Below, piece by piece: positions 42,851 to 52,969 of a DNA stretch of 64,000 bases. The stretch spans positions 3,173,418-3,237,417 of the forward strand of contig NZ_CP069157.1 of NCBI RefSeq assembly GCF_019243775.1, given 5' to 3'. The first letter of the stretch is position 1; each line of letters opens with the position of its first letter. The position numbers and the translations under genes were made by a program. Under the pieces are notes generated by a model. That model did not search any database. It saw nothing but the letters and a program-made list of their open reading frames with translations, and had not been told where the DNA came from. This DNA is from Morganella morganii. Lineage in GTDB: Bacteria; Pseudomonadota; Gammaproteobacteria; Enterobacterales; Enterobacteriaceae.

Positions 42851-43954
42851 CTACAGCGCCGGATTCAGGATCGGCGGGATCCCTTTTTTCAGTACCCAGA
42901 CGCGGCCGTAGTGATTGTAGAAACCAGCCATCAGCCCGGCATCGTGGCCGATACCGTGGTAAATATCGAAGTGATGCCCCTTGATAGCCCCGCCGACATC
43001 CAGCGCGATCATCAGGCGCATATCATAACGGCCGGTAAAATTGCCCTGATTATCCAGTACCGGGACTTCCGCGAGCAGCGTGGTACCCGGCGGGATCAGT
43101 GTTTTATCCGAGGCCACAGAGGCTTTGGCAATCAGCGGTACCGCGCTCGCCCCTTTCACCGGTGCAAACTGCTTCGGTGTGAAGAAGACAAAAGAGGCGT
43201 TTTGCTCCAGTAATTCCTGCACTTCCTGCGGAGAGTGATTATCGGCCCACTGGCGGATCGCCAGCATCGACATATCTTTCTTCTCCACCTCGCCGCGATC
43301 GATCAGAACACGCCCGATACTGGTATAACCGTGCCCGTTCTTCCCGGCATACGCGAAAAAGTTCAGCTCAGAACCATCACCGAAATCAATATAAGCACTG
43401 CCCTGAACATCCATCAGGAAATTATCCATCAGTGAGTTGCTGTAGGCGAGGACATAGTTATCACTCAGCGCGCCGTTATAAATCTGGGCCCGGCTCGGCA
43501 GACGGCTGCCTTTTTTCGGCGGCATGCGGTAGATAGGATACTGAAACTCCCCCTGACGGGTATGACGGGCCTGAACGACCGGGGTGTAATAGCCGGTAAA
43601 CTGCACGTTTCCGTAGTTATCTTTGCCTTCCATCTGATAGCTGTGCAGGTTGAACTGCCGCAACTGTGCGGTATCCGCACCGGAGCGCAGCCAGTTTTCA
43701 ACCGCACGGAAGTTCTCGCTGTACTGATTGTACAGGCGTGGCGAGGTTGTCCGGATGGCTTCCACCTGTTTCAGAAAGTCCGGGCCGTTGACCGGCACAC
43801 CGGGACTGTTGACGTTCGCCACTTCCTGTAAATTCTGTGTCAGATGCCCGTCTTTATACTGCTGACCTTTGTCTGTCGGGCGCGATTCGCAGCCAACCAA
43901 TAAAGAAAATAATACGCCGCACAACAAATACCTGCCGGTTTTGCTCATACCCAT
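42851..43954 (-). CDS. mltA: membrane-bound lytic transglycosylase A
   Basis: Outer-membrane lipoprotein that cleaves peptidoglycan to 1,6-anhydro muropeptides. The lipobox LVGC puts the lipidated Cys at 22 from the first ATG (an ATG two codons later is equally possible). The catalytic Asp region is LDVGGAIKGHHFDIYHGIG near the C-terminus, with GYYTPVVQARH earlier. Length 367 (E. coli 365). The 223-bp gap to the tRNAs contains their promoter. Confidence 0.96.
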   Translation of the reverse strand: MGMSKTGRYLLCGVLFSLLVGCESRPTDKGQQYKDGHLTQNLQEVANVNSPGVPVNGPDFLKQVEAIRTTSPRLYNQYSENFRAVENWLRSGADTAQLRQFNLHSYQMEGKDNYGNVQFTGYYTPVVQARHTRQGEFQYPIYRMPPKKGSRLPSRAQIYNGALSDNYVLAYSNSLMDNFLMDVQGSAYIDFGDGSELNFFAYAGKNGHGYTSIGRVLIDRGEVEKKDMSMLAIRQWADNHSPQEVQELLEQNASFVFFTPKQFAPVKGASAVPLIAKASVASDKTLIPPGTTLLAEVPVLDNQGNFTGRYDMRLMIALDVGGAIKGHHFDIYHGIGHDAGLMAGFYNHYGRVWVLKKGIPPILNPAL

Positions 43955-44135
43955 CCGCCAACCAATAATTTGAATTAATGCAATATGTATGCGAACGATA
44001 TCAAATCGCTTTTATTATGCAACCGCTTTAATTTTTGCTGCTGAACAATCATCCGGTCAAATGAATAAAAAACACGCAATAAGCCGGATAATTAACCAAA
44101 TCAGGGGGTAGCATAGCTTTTTATCAAGAAAAAAC

Positions 44136-44163
44136 TTGCATCAGCTCTCATCCTGAGTATAGT
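44136..44163 (+). promoter_or_regulatory. promoter of the initiator tRNA cluster
   Basis: TTGCAT (44136-44141), 16 bp, TATAGT (44158-44163), then a GC-rich discriminator AAGCGCC just before the first tRNA. A GC-rich discriminator is typical of stringently controlled stable-RNA promoters. Confidence 0.75.
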
Positions 44164-44177
44164 AAGCGCCTCACAGA

Positions 44178-44254
<77 letters not shown>

Positions 44255-44312
44255 ATTTTGAAGTGCGCTGTCTGTGAATACAATGTGATATGCTCAGTTA
44301 ATGATATTCGGA

Positions 44313-44389
<77 letters not shown>

Positions 44390-44415
44390 ACTTTCATATC
44401 ATTAACAAATTCGGA

Positions 44416-44492
<77 letters not shown>

Positions 44493-44645
44493 CTCTTCTG
44501 ACAAATTCTCTGTCAACTTTTCCTGAAAACACACAAAATTCATTCCTGAAAACGATTTTTTTCAGTGCATAACTATGTCTGTACTGTATCTGTCCGTTTC
44601 ACACCACATCCTTGTGATGCACAATTTCTGTGATAAACCGTATTT

Positions 44646-45896
44646 TCAGTTGCGTCGTGCGACAGCCCCGCCGTTGGCAAAATACGCCTTAATCCCCAGG
44701 AAAATAGAATTTGCCATCTCCTGCTGGAATTTGGCCGTTTTCAGCAGACGCTCTTCCTCAAGGTTACTGATAAACGCCGTTTCCACCAGAATCGACGGAA
44801 TATCCGGTGCTTTCAGCACCGCAAACCCTGCCTGATCAACCGTGCGCTTATGCAGTTTGTTGACATTTCCCATCCGTTTCAGCACTTCTGAACCGAATTT
44901 AAGGCTGTCTTTGATACTCGCACTCTGCACCATATCAAACATGGTCTGGTCGAGGTATTTGTCGCCGCTTTTGCTGACGCCCCCGATTTTATCCGCATCG
45001 TTCTGGGTCTGAGCCAGATATTTTGCGGTATTACTGGTTGCCCCGCGCGTCGAAAGCGCAAAGACCGACGAACCTCTGGCAGAGCGGTTGGTAAAGGCAT
45101 CCGCATGGATTGAGACAAACAGATCCGCCCGCATTTTACGGGCCTTCGCCACGCGCACCGACAGCGGGATAAACACATCCTCGTTGCGCGTCATATAGGC
45201 ACGCATACCCGGCTCGCGATCGATAAGCGACTTCAGGCGGCGGGCAATCTGCAGCACCACATCTTTTTCGCGGGTTTTGTATTTCCCGATAGCACCGGGG
45301 TCTTCCCCGCCGTGGCCCGGGTCAATCATAATAACAATCGGCCTGTCCTGACCGGCTTTACCCGGTTTCGGCGTTTCACGCGGCAGGCTTTCTTCGAGAT
45401 CACCGCGGTTGTAATCTTCCAGCAGTGCCAGCAACGGATCGTCTTCTGTCGCAGCACCATTTTTCGGATAAAAATCAAGCACCAGACGGTTTTTAAACTC
45501 AGCGACCGGGGTCAGTTCCAGCACCTGCGGGCTCATCGCCTGTTTCACTTCAAACACCAGGCGGACAGTCTGCGGATCATTCTGACCGACACGGATCAGC
45601 TTCAGATGCGGATCGCGATCCTGCACCTGCTTGTCCATCCCTTTCAGCACACTGTTGAGGTGCACATTTTTCAGATCAACAACGATACGTTCCGGGTTTT
45701 GCAGTGAAAACTGCTTATATTTCAGCGGATGATCCGACTCAATAGTCACACGGGTATAACTGGATGCCGGCCAGATACGCACCGCCACAATCTGTGACGA
45801 CGCCGCAAAGCCGAACGGGCTGATACTCAGCAGACAAAACGCCGCAGCTCCTTTCAGTAACAGACGACGTGACGCATCATGTTCAGAATGACTCAT
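44646..45896 (-). CDS. amiC: N-acetylmuramoyl-L-alanine amidase AmiC
   Basis: Periplasmic amidase that splits septal peptidoglycan during daughter-cell separation, activated by NlpD. The N-terminus has a twin-arginine signal ([15 protein letters not shown], Arg10-Arg11), as in E. coli AmiC, for Tat export. An AMIN domain (about 35-140) targets the septum. The Amidase_3 zinc domain (about 190-405) shows [28 protein letters not shown] and a catalytic Glu in [11 protein letters not shown]. Length 416 (E. coli 417). Divergent from argA. Confidence 0.97.
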   Translation of the reverse strand: MSHSEHDASRRLLLKGAAAFCLLSISPFGFAASSQIVAVRIWPASSYTRVTIESDHPLKYKQFSLQNPERIVVDLKNVHLNSVLKGMDKQVQDRDPHLKLIRVGQNDPQTVRLVFEVKQAMSPQVLELTPVAEFKNRLVLDFYPKNGAATEDDPLLALLEDYNRGDLEESLPRETPKPGKAGQDRPIVIMIDPGHGGEDPGAIGKYKTREKDVVLQIARRLKSLIDREPGMRAYMTRNEDVFIPLSVRVAKARKMRADLFVSIHADAFTNRSARGSSVFALSTRGATSNTAKYLAQTQNDADKIGGVSKSGDKYLDQTMFDMVQSASIKDSLKFGSEVLKRMGNVNKLHKRTVDQAGFAVLKAPDIPSILVETAFISNLEEERLLKTAKFQQEMANSIFLGIKAYFANGGAVARRN

Positions 45897-46124
45897 GAAA
45901 AAATATCCATAGCGTAAATCAAATCAACAATAACCGGTGCGGGTTATGAAAACCGGAAAATAAAGAAGCAGAACAATTTATTCCGTAAATAATTTAAACG
46001 GCACTTTATCTAATCATTTGCGCCCTGTCATTATGCATTTTTGGCTTATATGGCGATAACGCGGCATAAAACCCGGCGAAATCTTAACCTGCGACCAAAA
46101 TTTACGCTTGCTATTCCTTTGCAA

Positions 46125-46163
46125 AAAGAATAAAAATACATAAATTACGAATAAAAATTCACT
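46125..46163 (+). promoter_or_regulatory. tandem ArgR operator (two ARG boxes) upstream of argA
   Basis: Box 1, AAAGAATAAAAATACATA (46125-46142), and box 2, TACGAATAAAAATTCACT (46146-46163), match the ARG consensus WNTGAATWWWWATTCANW with two and one mismatches. They are 3 bp apart, the spacing of E. coli ARG-box pairs. A possible promoter, TTGCTA (46108-46113), 17 bp, TAAAAA (46131-46136), overlaps box 1. Arginine-dependent repression by ArgR is the expected effect. Confidence 0.85.
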
Positions 46164-46176
46164 TGCGAGGGGTGTT

Positions 46177-47506
46177 ATGAAAGAGCGCAGTATCGAACTG
46201 GTGGACGGATTCCGTCAGTCGGTTCCTTATATTAATGCTCACCATGGCAAAACATTTGTGGTGATGCTGGGCGGCGAAGCTATCGAGCATGAAAATTTTC
46301 CCGGTATTGTTAATGATATCGGCTTACTGCACAGCCTCGGCATCCGCCTGATTGTGGTGTACGGCGCTCGTCCGCAAATTGAAAAAAAATCTGCTGGCCC
46401 ATCAGTGCGAGCCGGTTTATCACAAAAATACCCGAGTGACAGATGCGCGCACTCTCGAGCTGGTCAAGCAGGCAGCAGGACAGTTACAGCTCGATATCAC
46501 CGCCCGTCTGTCGATGTGTCTGAGCAACACACCGCTGCAGGGCGCGCATATCAATGTGGTGAGCGGAAACTTTGTGATAGCCCAGCCGCTGGGGGTGGAT
46601 GACGGCATTGATTACTGCCACAGCGGGCGTATCCGCCGGATCGATGAAGATGCCATCAACCGCCAGCTCAATAACGGTGGTATCGTGCTGATTGGCCCGG
46701 TGGCGGTTTCTGTCACCGGTGAAAGCTTTAATCTGACCTCCGAGGAGATTGCCACGCAGATTGCCGTCAAACTGAAAGCAGAAAAGCTGATCGGTTTCTG
46801 CTCTGCGCAAGGTGTGGTGGCGGATGACGGCGGGATTATCTCCGAAATGCACCCGAATGATGCAGAGCACTATGTGCAGGCGCTGGAAGGCAGCGGCGAT
46901 TACTACTCCGGAACCGTCCGTTTCCTGCGCGGCGCGGTGAAAGCCTGCCGCCGGGGCGTGAAACGCAGCCATCTGCTCAGTTACCAGGAGGACGGTGCGC
47001 TTATCCAGGAACTCTTCTCCCGCGACGGTATCGGGACACAGATTGTGATGGAAAGCTCGGAACAGACACGCCGCGCCAATATCAATGATATCGGCGGGAT
47101 CCTCGAGCTTATCCGCCCGCTGGAACAACAGGGTATTCTGGTACGCCGCTCCCGCGAACAGCTGGAAATGGAAATCGACAAATTCACCATTATTGAACGC
47201 GATAACACCACGATTGCCTGTGCCGCCCTCTATCCGTATCCGGAAGAGAAAATCGGTGAAATGGCCTGCGTGGCGGTGCATCCCGATTACCGCAGCTCCG
47301 CACGGGGCGAGGAACTGCTGCACCGGGTCACACAGCAGGCAAAGCAGATCGGGCTGGAAAAGCTGTTTGTGCTCACCACCCGCAGCATTCACTGGTTTCA
47401 GGAGCGCGGCTTTGTCCCGGCAGAAATTGAAAACCTGCCGGTCAAAAAACAGGCGCTGTATAACTATCAGCGGCGCTCAAAAATCCTGATCCTCGGTTTT
47501 CAGTAA
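46177..47506 (+). pseudogene. argA: argA (N-acetylglutamate synthase), frameshifted at an 8-A run
   Basis: ArgA catalyses the first committed step of arginine synthesis, glutamate + acetyl-CoA to N-acetylglutamate. The ATG at 46177 follows GAGGGG and reads [20 protein letters not shown] to YGARPQIE at residue 69. A run of eight A (46382-46389) then shifts the frame; translation would end at 46602 after 141 residues. The +1 frame continues [20 protein letters not shown] through the amino-acid-kinase-like domain and the C-terminal GNAT domain ([20 protein letters not shown]) to 47506. Removing one A gives 442 residues (E. coli 443). Outside the run every part is well conserved, so the lesion is recent, an error, or bypassed. 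Confidence 0.95.
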
Positions 47507-47515
47507 TCCGCCGGA

Positions 47516-49348
47516 CTAACGTAAACGCCCGCTCAGCCCGCTGTACCGCTGAGTCGGCGTTTTCACTGCCCGCTTAACACACTCTTCCCGGCTGTATATG
47601 GTCAGAAACTGCTTCGCCCGCGTCAGTGCCGTATACAGCAATTCACGGCTGACCAGCGGCGAAGGCTGCACCGGCAGCACCAGCGCGGTATGAGCAAACT
47701 CAGAGCCCTGTGATTTATGCACTGTCATCACATACGCCGTTTCGTGTGCCGGAAGACGACTCGGGCGGATACTCCGGATAGTGCCGTCCGGCAGCCGGAA
47801 ATACACCCGCAGCTCATGGTTTTCATCCGTCAGCATAATCCCGATATCACCGTTGAACAGCCCCAGCGGGCTGTCATTACGGCTTATCATCACCGGTTTA
47901 CCGTGATAGGCGCGGTGCCGGTGTATCAGCGGACGGCGGATATGCCCCTGCTGATGCAGCAGCCGTTCAATACGCTCATTCAGCCCTTCCACACCGAACG
48001 GTCCCTCACGCAGCGCACACAACAACCGGAACTGACTGAAGGCATCAAGCACCGCTGCAGGATCGGCATGCTGTTTCACCAGTGATAAAAACGGCAGATA
48101 GGCTTTCATGGTGTCTGTCAGTACCTGAGCATAGCCTTCTTCATCGTCCAGCGGCACATAACGGACATCCGGCCGCTGCCCGTCGAGAACCGCCATGGTT
48201 TCCCGGATATCGCCGTTGTTAACTGCGGTGGCCAGTTGCCCGATGCCGGAACCGGCATCAAAACGGAAACTTTTACGCAGCAGGCAGAGGTGATCCTGCA
48301 CATTGACCGGATGCGCCGGCGACTTATCCGGCAGCACACAGCCGGTCATAGCCTCCAGCGCCTGCCGCCGCTGTGGTGTGTAACCGGATTCAGCAAAACG
48401 GCAGATATCCCCCAGCACCGCCCCGGCTTCCACCGAAGCCAGCTGATCTTTATCCCCCAGCAGGATCAGAATAGCGTTCTCCGGCAGTGCATCAATCAGT
48501 GACGCCATCATCGGTAAATCAACCATGGATGCTTCATCCACAATCAGCACATCCGACATCAGCGGGTTTTTCTGATGATGGCGTAACCGGCGGCTGTCCG
48601 GCTGAGCGCCCAGCAGGCGGTGCAGGGTTTTGGCTTGCTCCGGCATCATGGCCCGCTGTGCATCCGTCAAATCAAGCTGCGCGATCGCCTCACCCAGTGA
48701 TTCAGTCAGGCGGGCTGCCGCTTTGCCGGTCGGTGCTGCCAGTTCAATCAGCAGCGGCTCAGCGGCGGATTGCACCAGTGCCGCCAGAATACGGGCAACG
48801 GTTGTGGTTTTACCGGTACCGGGCCCGCCGGAAATAACGGAAGTCCGGCTGCTGACCGCTACCGCTGCGGCAATTTTCTGCCAGTCCTCCGGTTCTTCCG
48901 TACCGAACAATGCATCCAGAACCGGGCGCAGTTTCTCTGCATCAGCAGAAATCCGCTGAGGCCGGGAGAAAAATTCAGCCACCCGGCATTCATACTGCCA
49001 CATCCGGTGCAGGTACAAATTCTCTTCTGACAGCACAACCGGGGCGGGAAGTGAGCCATCACTAACCGCATCAGAGGCAGACAGCGCCGCTTTTATCTCC
49101 GGCAGTCCCGGCTCATTCAGTGCCCGCCAGACAGACTGCATGATTTCCGCATGCCGTCCGCCCTGTTCCGCTGCGGGAATAATCCGCGACAGCGGCAGGC
49201 AGACATGTCCGCCGCCGGTTTGTGCACTGAGCAGCGCAAACACAAATTGCAGCAGCGGATGACTATCCGGTGCCAGCATCGCCGCAAACTGACAGTCCAG
49301 GGGACGCAGGATCTGCTCTGCACATAAGGTTTGTAAGTGAGTATTCAT
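47516..49348 (-). CDS. recD: exodeoxyribonuclease V subunit alpha RecD
   Basis: 5'-3' SF1B helicase of RecBCD, the fast motor before Chi. Walker A SGGPGTGKTTTV is near residue 172; motif II is VLIVDEASMVDLPMM; helicase motif VI is in TALTRAKQFL near the end. Length 610 (E. coli 608). It starts at the recB stop region (1-bp overlap of coordinates) and ends only 9 bp from the convergent argA, with no terminator visible. Confidence 0.96.
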   Translation of the reverse strand: MNTHLQTLCAEQILRPLDCQFAAMLAPDSHPLLQFVFALLSAQTGGGHVCLPLSRIIPAAEQGGRHAEIMQSVWRALNEPGLPEIKAALSASDAVSDGSLPAPVVLSEENLYLHRMWQYECRVAEFFSRPQRISADAEKLRPVLDALFGTEEPEDWQKIAAAVAVSSRTSVISGGPGTGKTTTVARILAALVQSAAEPLLIELAAPTGKAAARLTESLGEAIAQLDLTDAQRAMMPEQAKTLHRLLGAQPDSRRLRHHQKNPLMSDVLIVDEASMVDLPMMASLIDALPENAILILLGDKDQLASVEAGAVLGDICRFAESGYTPQRRQALEAMTGCVLPDKSPAHPVNVQDHLCLLRKSFRFDAGSGIGQLATAVNNGDIRETMAVLDGQRPDVRYVPLDDEEGYAQVLTDTMKAYLPFLSLVKQHADPAAVLDAFSQFRLLCALREGPFGVEGLNERIERLLHQQGHIRRPLIHRHRAYHGKPVMISRNDSPLGLFNGDIGIMLTDENHELRVYFRLPDGTIRSIRPSRLPAHETAYVMTVHKSQGSEFAHTALVLPVQPSPLVSRELLYTALTRAKQFLTIYSREECVKRAVKTPTQRYSGLSGRLR

Positions 49349-52300
49349 TAACCTTCCTCCCCTTTGAACAGGGCATCCAGTTGCTCCGTGAATGCCTGCT
49401 CTGGGCGATAAAACCAGATCCCCCGGCCGGGATGGTCCGGTGTCATGCCGCGCAGAAAGAGGTAATACACACCGCCGAAATGTGTCTGATAGTCATAATC
49501 CGGCAACCGGTGACGCAGATAGCGGTGCAGCGCCAGCGTATACAGCTGATACTGCAAATCATAGCGGTGTTCCAGCATCGCCTGCACCAGTGCGTCCGGC
49601 TGATAATCTGCGTGACTGTCACCCAGATAGTTTGATTTATAGTCCGCTATGTAATATTTACCGTCGTGATAAAACACAAGGTCAATAAAGCCTTTCAGCA
49701 TACCGGTCACTGCCGCGAAATCCAGCGGCGGTGCCTGTGCTGACAACGGATCATACTGCCGCGTCAGTGCATCCAGTTTTTGCGCGGTCAGGTCGCCGTC
49801 TATCGGCAGGAAAAACTGCATTTCATCCTGTTTATAACGTACCGGGATTGCACTGAGCACCAGCCCTTCAGCGGACAGCGGCGTATTAACCAGATCCGTA
49901 AACCAGGTTTGCAGGAACGGTGCCCACTCAGCAGAAAATCCGTATGACAGCAGTTGCTCCCTCAGCCACTCAAGTGAGGGCTCACTATCAAATTCAAGCT
50001 CTTCAAACAGGCTGTGCAGGAATGTCCCCGCCATCGCACCGCGCGGGAAGGTGCCGGCGGTCTGTGCCGTTCCGGTTTCGTCCTGCACTTCACCGAGCGT
50101 ATCTGTATCCAGTGACGGGCTGAGAGAACGGATCATCGCCATCATCTCTTCCTGCCTGTCCTGTGTATACACAGAGCCACCAGACGATGCGCCGTAACTC
50201 AGGCCGCTGTAACTGGTCACACGCCAGCGGCTGCTGACATTCCGGGTAAACGGCTTCACCGCCAGGGACGGCGGCTGTGACATACCGGGCTGCCACAGTT
50301 GCAGTTGTGGTTCTGTTATCCGGGTGACAGCAACCGGGCTGTCGCCCTGACAAAAAGCATCAAGCCGCTCCGCCAGGGTTTTGCTGTCACATGCCTGTCC
50401 GTTCTGAAGCAGATACCCCAGCCCGTTAAGATGCAGGTCGGTATTACCTGTTTTTTTACGGTTCCCTCTGATAATCGGCGCAACACCCAGGCTGCAATGG
50501 TAAACCGCCCGCGTCACCGCCACATACAACAGACGCAAATCCTCTGCCAGACGTTCTTTATCCGCCAGGGCAAGCTGTGTTTCATCCGGTGACAGTGTCA
50601 GGCACGGCTCGAAGGTGGTTTCATCATGATAAAGCCGCTGACCACCCGCCTGAAAATTACAGATAAACGGCAGCCACACCAGCGGGTATTCCAGTCCTTT
50701 GGATTTATGGATAGTGCAAATCTGAACCAGATGATGATCACTTTCCAGCCGCATCTGCTGACTTTCTGACTGCGCATCCGGGCGTAATACCTGTTGTGCC
50801 AGCCAGCGCACCAGGGCGTGTTCATTTTCCAGCGTCAGTGATGTTTCCTGAAGTAACTCACTGATATGCATGATATCGGTTAAGCGCCGTTCACCGTCCT
50901 GCCCCGCCAGAAGATTTTCCGCAATCTTCCGCTGACTGAGCACCCGGCGCAGCATCGGCAGAACGCCCTGCTGCTGCCAGATCTGACCATAACCGGCGAA
51001 CTCGTCCACCAGCCTGTCACGGGCAGCTTCATCCTGATTCAGTGCATCAATTTGCGCAGCATTCAGACCAAACAACCCGGATGCCAGCGCACTGCGCAAC
51101 AACCGCTCCTTTTCCGGATTCAGCACCGCCTGGAGCAGCCACAGCAACTCGCGGGCTTCCGGTGTGTCAAACACGCTGTCGCGGTTTGAGAGAAAAACAG
51201 ACGGGATCGCCCGCTGGTTAAGGGCATCTTTTATCAGTTGTGCTTCCCGGCGGCTGCGTACCAGCACGGTAATATCTGCCGCACTGACCGGCCGTTGTTT
51301 CCCGGGCTTGCCAATCAGTGCCGTGCCGTTTTGTCCGGCATCCAGCCAGTCGCGGATCTGCCCGGCACACACTCCCGCCATTGTCCGCTCATAATCCCCG
51401 CTGCTGACCCCCTCTGCGGCCTGCCACCAGAACTGCACCGCCGGTTGTGTTTTTCCGCCGATAATAAAAGCGGCCTCATCATTATCCGGTGCGGAACTGA
51501 CCGGCTGAAACGGGATCTGTTTAAAGCAGAAAGGCTCATCCGCCTGTAAAAACAGCTTGTTGACGCTGTCGACCATCGTCTTCGCGGAACGGAAGTTAGT
51601 CCCAAGAGTGTAATGCGCACTGACATCCTGCCGCGCTTTGATATAGGTGAAAATATCCGCGCCGCGGAAGGCGTAAATCGCCTGTTTCGGGTCACCGATA
51701 AACAGCAGCCCGTATGGATCTGCCGGTGTGCCGTTGTCACCGGTGTTTTCCTGGTAGATAGTGCGGAAGATCCGGTATTGCTGGGGATCGGTATCCTGGA
51801 ATTCATCAATCATCGCCACCGGAAAACGTCTGCGCAGTGTCTGCGCCAGCAGAGCGCCGTTTTCCTGATGCAGCGCGTTATCCAGCCGGGTCAGCAAATC
51901 ATCAAATCCCATTTCGCCCCGGTTCTGTTTTTCCTGCGTGATGGTCCGGCGGATCTCATACACCGCGCGGGTAAACAGGATATCCTCCAGCGTCAGTGCC
52001 TGCTCAGTCAGCTCCTCAATCGCAGAGAACACCGGATGTGACGGCGGCGTACCGCCTTTTTTGGTTTTTTCATCCAGCACTGCCTGACTGAAACGTTCTA
52101 TATTTTTCGGCAGTGCGTAATGTGTGGTTTCGGTTTCCTTCGCCCAGTCATCAATGCCGGCAATCCATCCGGGCACCAGATTAGCGCGGTAACTGCTTTT
52201 ATTCAGATCAGAGTTCTGAATAAGACTGACAAAATCAACATCACTTTCCCGCCAGCACTGTTTGACCTCATCAATCGCGGCGATAATTTTTTCATGGCGG

Positions 52301-52965
52301 GAAAGTAATGTTTCATCCGATTCCGGTGCATCTGTAATTCCGGGCAGTTCCCCCTGCAACCAGGGGTAAATATCCCGCAGCAGCGCCTCAGGATCAGACC
52401 AGAGCTGTGTAATGGCTCTGGCCAGTTCAACCGGCAGCGGGTAACAATGACGCCGCCAGAAGTCCTCGCAGGCCTGTTTACGGACAGGATGCTCATCCTG
52501 AATCAGCGTTTGTTCAAAGAGCACGCCGGATTCAAAGGCGTTGTGTGTCAGCATACGCTGACAAAAACCGTGGATGGTAAAAATGGCGGCTTCATCCATC
52601 TGCCGTTCAGCCAGCAGCAGGCGCTGAGCAGCACTTTGTTTATCCTCAATCAGCGCCAGAAGCGGACCGAATCCGTAATCCTCCTCCGGTTCCCCGCCTT
52701 CTTCATGACGCAGACAGGCGATCCGCAACTTATGGATGTTCTCACGGATACGCCCCCGCAGTTCATTGGTTGCCGCTTCGGTAAAGGTCACCACCAGGAT
52801 CTCTTCCGCCGATAACGGCCGGACAAATGCCCCTTCACCAATACCCAGCAGCAGACGCAGATAGAGCCGGGCCAGGGTGTAAGTTTTCCCTGTACCGGCA
52901 GATGCCTCAATTAACCGCTGCCCCTGCAGCGGTATTGTCATCGGATTTAAAGATTCAGCCGCCAT
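49348..52965 (-). CDS. recB: exodeoxyribonuclease V subunit beta RecB
   Basis: 3'-5' helicase and the nuclease of RecBCD; loads RecA after Chi. The ATG at 52965 (MAAESLNPMTIPLQGQRLIE) is chosen by homology and lies 4 bp after the ptrA stop; the open frame above it is not coding. Walker A is ASAGTGKT (21-28). SF1 motifs include MIDEFQDTDPQQYRIF. The C-terminal nuclease has ADYKSNYLGD near 1105. Length 1205 (E. coli 1180). Confidence 0.97.
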   Translation of the reverse strand: MAAESLNPMTIPLQGQRLIEASAGTGKTYTLARLYLRLLLGIGEGAFVRPLSAEEILVVTFTEAATNELRGRIRENIHKLRIACLRHEEGGEPEEDYGFGPLLALIEDKQSAAQRLLLAERQMDEAAIFTIHGFCQRMLTHNAFESGVLFEQTLIQDEHPVRKQACEDFWRRHCYPLPVELARAITQLWSDPEALLRDIYPWLQGELPGITDAPESDETLLSRHEKIIAAIDEVKQCWRESDVDFVSLIQNSDLNKSSYRANLVPGWIAGIDDWAKETETTHYALPKNIERFSQAVLDEKTKKGGTPPSHPVFSAIEELTEQALTLEDILFTRAVYEIRRTITQEKQNRGEMGFDDLLTRLDNALHQENGALLAQTLRRRFPVAMIDEFQDTDPQQYRIFRTIYQENTGDNGTPADPYGLLFIGDPKQAIYAFRGADIFTYIKARQDVSAHYTLGTNFRSAKTMVDSVNKLFLQADEPFCFKQIPFQPVSSAPDNDEAAFIIGGKTQPAVQFWWQAAEGVSSGDYERTMAGVCAGQIRDWLDAGQNGTALIGKPGKQRPVSAADITVLVRSRREAQLIKDALNQRAIPSVFLSNRDSVFDTPEARELLWLLQAVLNPEKERLLRSALASGLFGLNAAQIDALNQDEAARDRLVDEFAGYGQIWQQQGVLPMLRRVLSQRKIAENLLAGQDGERRLTDIMHISELLQETSLTLENEHALVRWLAQQVLRPDAQSESQQMRLESDHHLVQICTIHKSKGLEYPLVWLPFICNFQAGGQRLYHDETTFEPCLTLSPDETQLALADKERLAEDLRLLYVAVTRAVYHCSLGVAPIIRGNRKKTGNTDLHLNGLGYLLQNGQACDSKTLAERLDAFCQGDSPVAVTRITEPQLQLWQPGMSQPPSLAVKPFTRNVSSRWRVTSYSGLSYGASSGGSVYTQDRQEEMMAMIRSLSPSLDTDTLGEVQDETGTAQTAGTFPRGAMAGTFLHSLFEELEFDSEPSLEWLREQLLSYGFSAEWAPFLQTWFTDLVNTPLSAEGLVLSAIPVRYKQDEMQFFLPIDGDLTAQKLDALTRQYDPLSAQAPPLDFAAVTGMLKGFIDLVFYHDGKYYIADYKSNYLGDSHADYQPDALVQAMLEHRYDLQYQLYTLALHRYLRHRLPDYDYQTHFGGVYYLFLRGMTPDHPGRGIWFYRPEQAFTEQLDALFKGEEG

Positions 52966-52969
52966 CGTT

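Noticed and set aside
44499..44520. TGACA/TGTCA hairpin after the third tRNA
   Set aside because: A 5-bp AT-containing stem with a short T run; mentioned with the tRNA but not called as a separate terminator.
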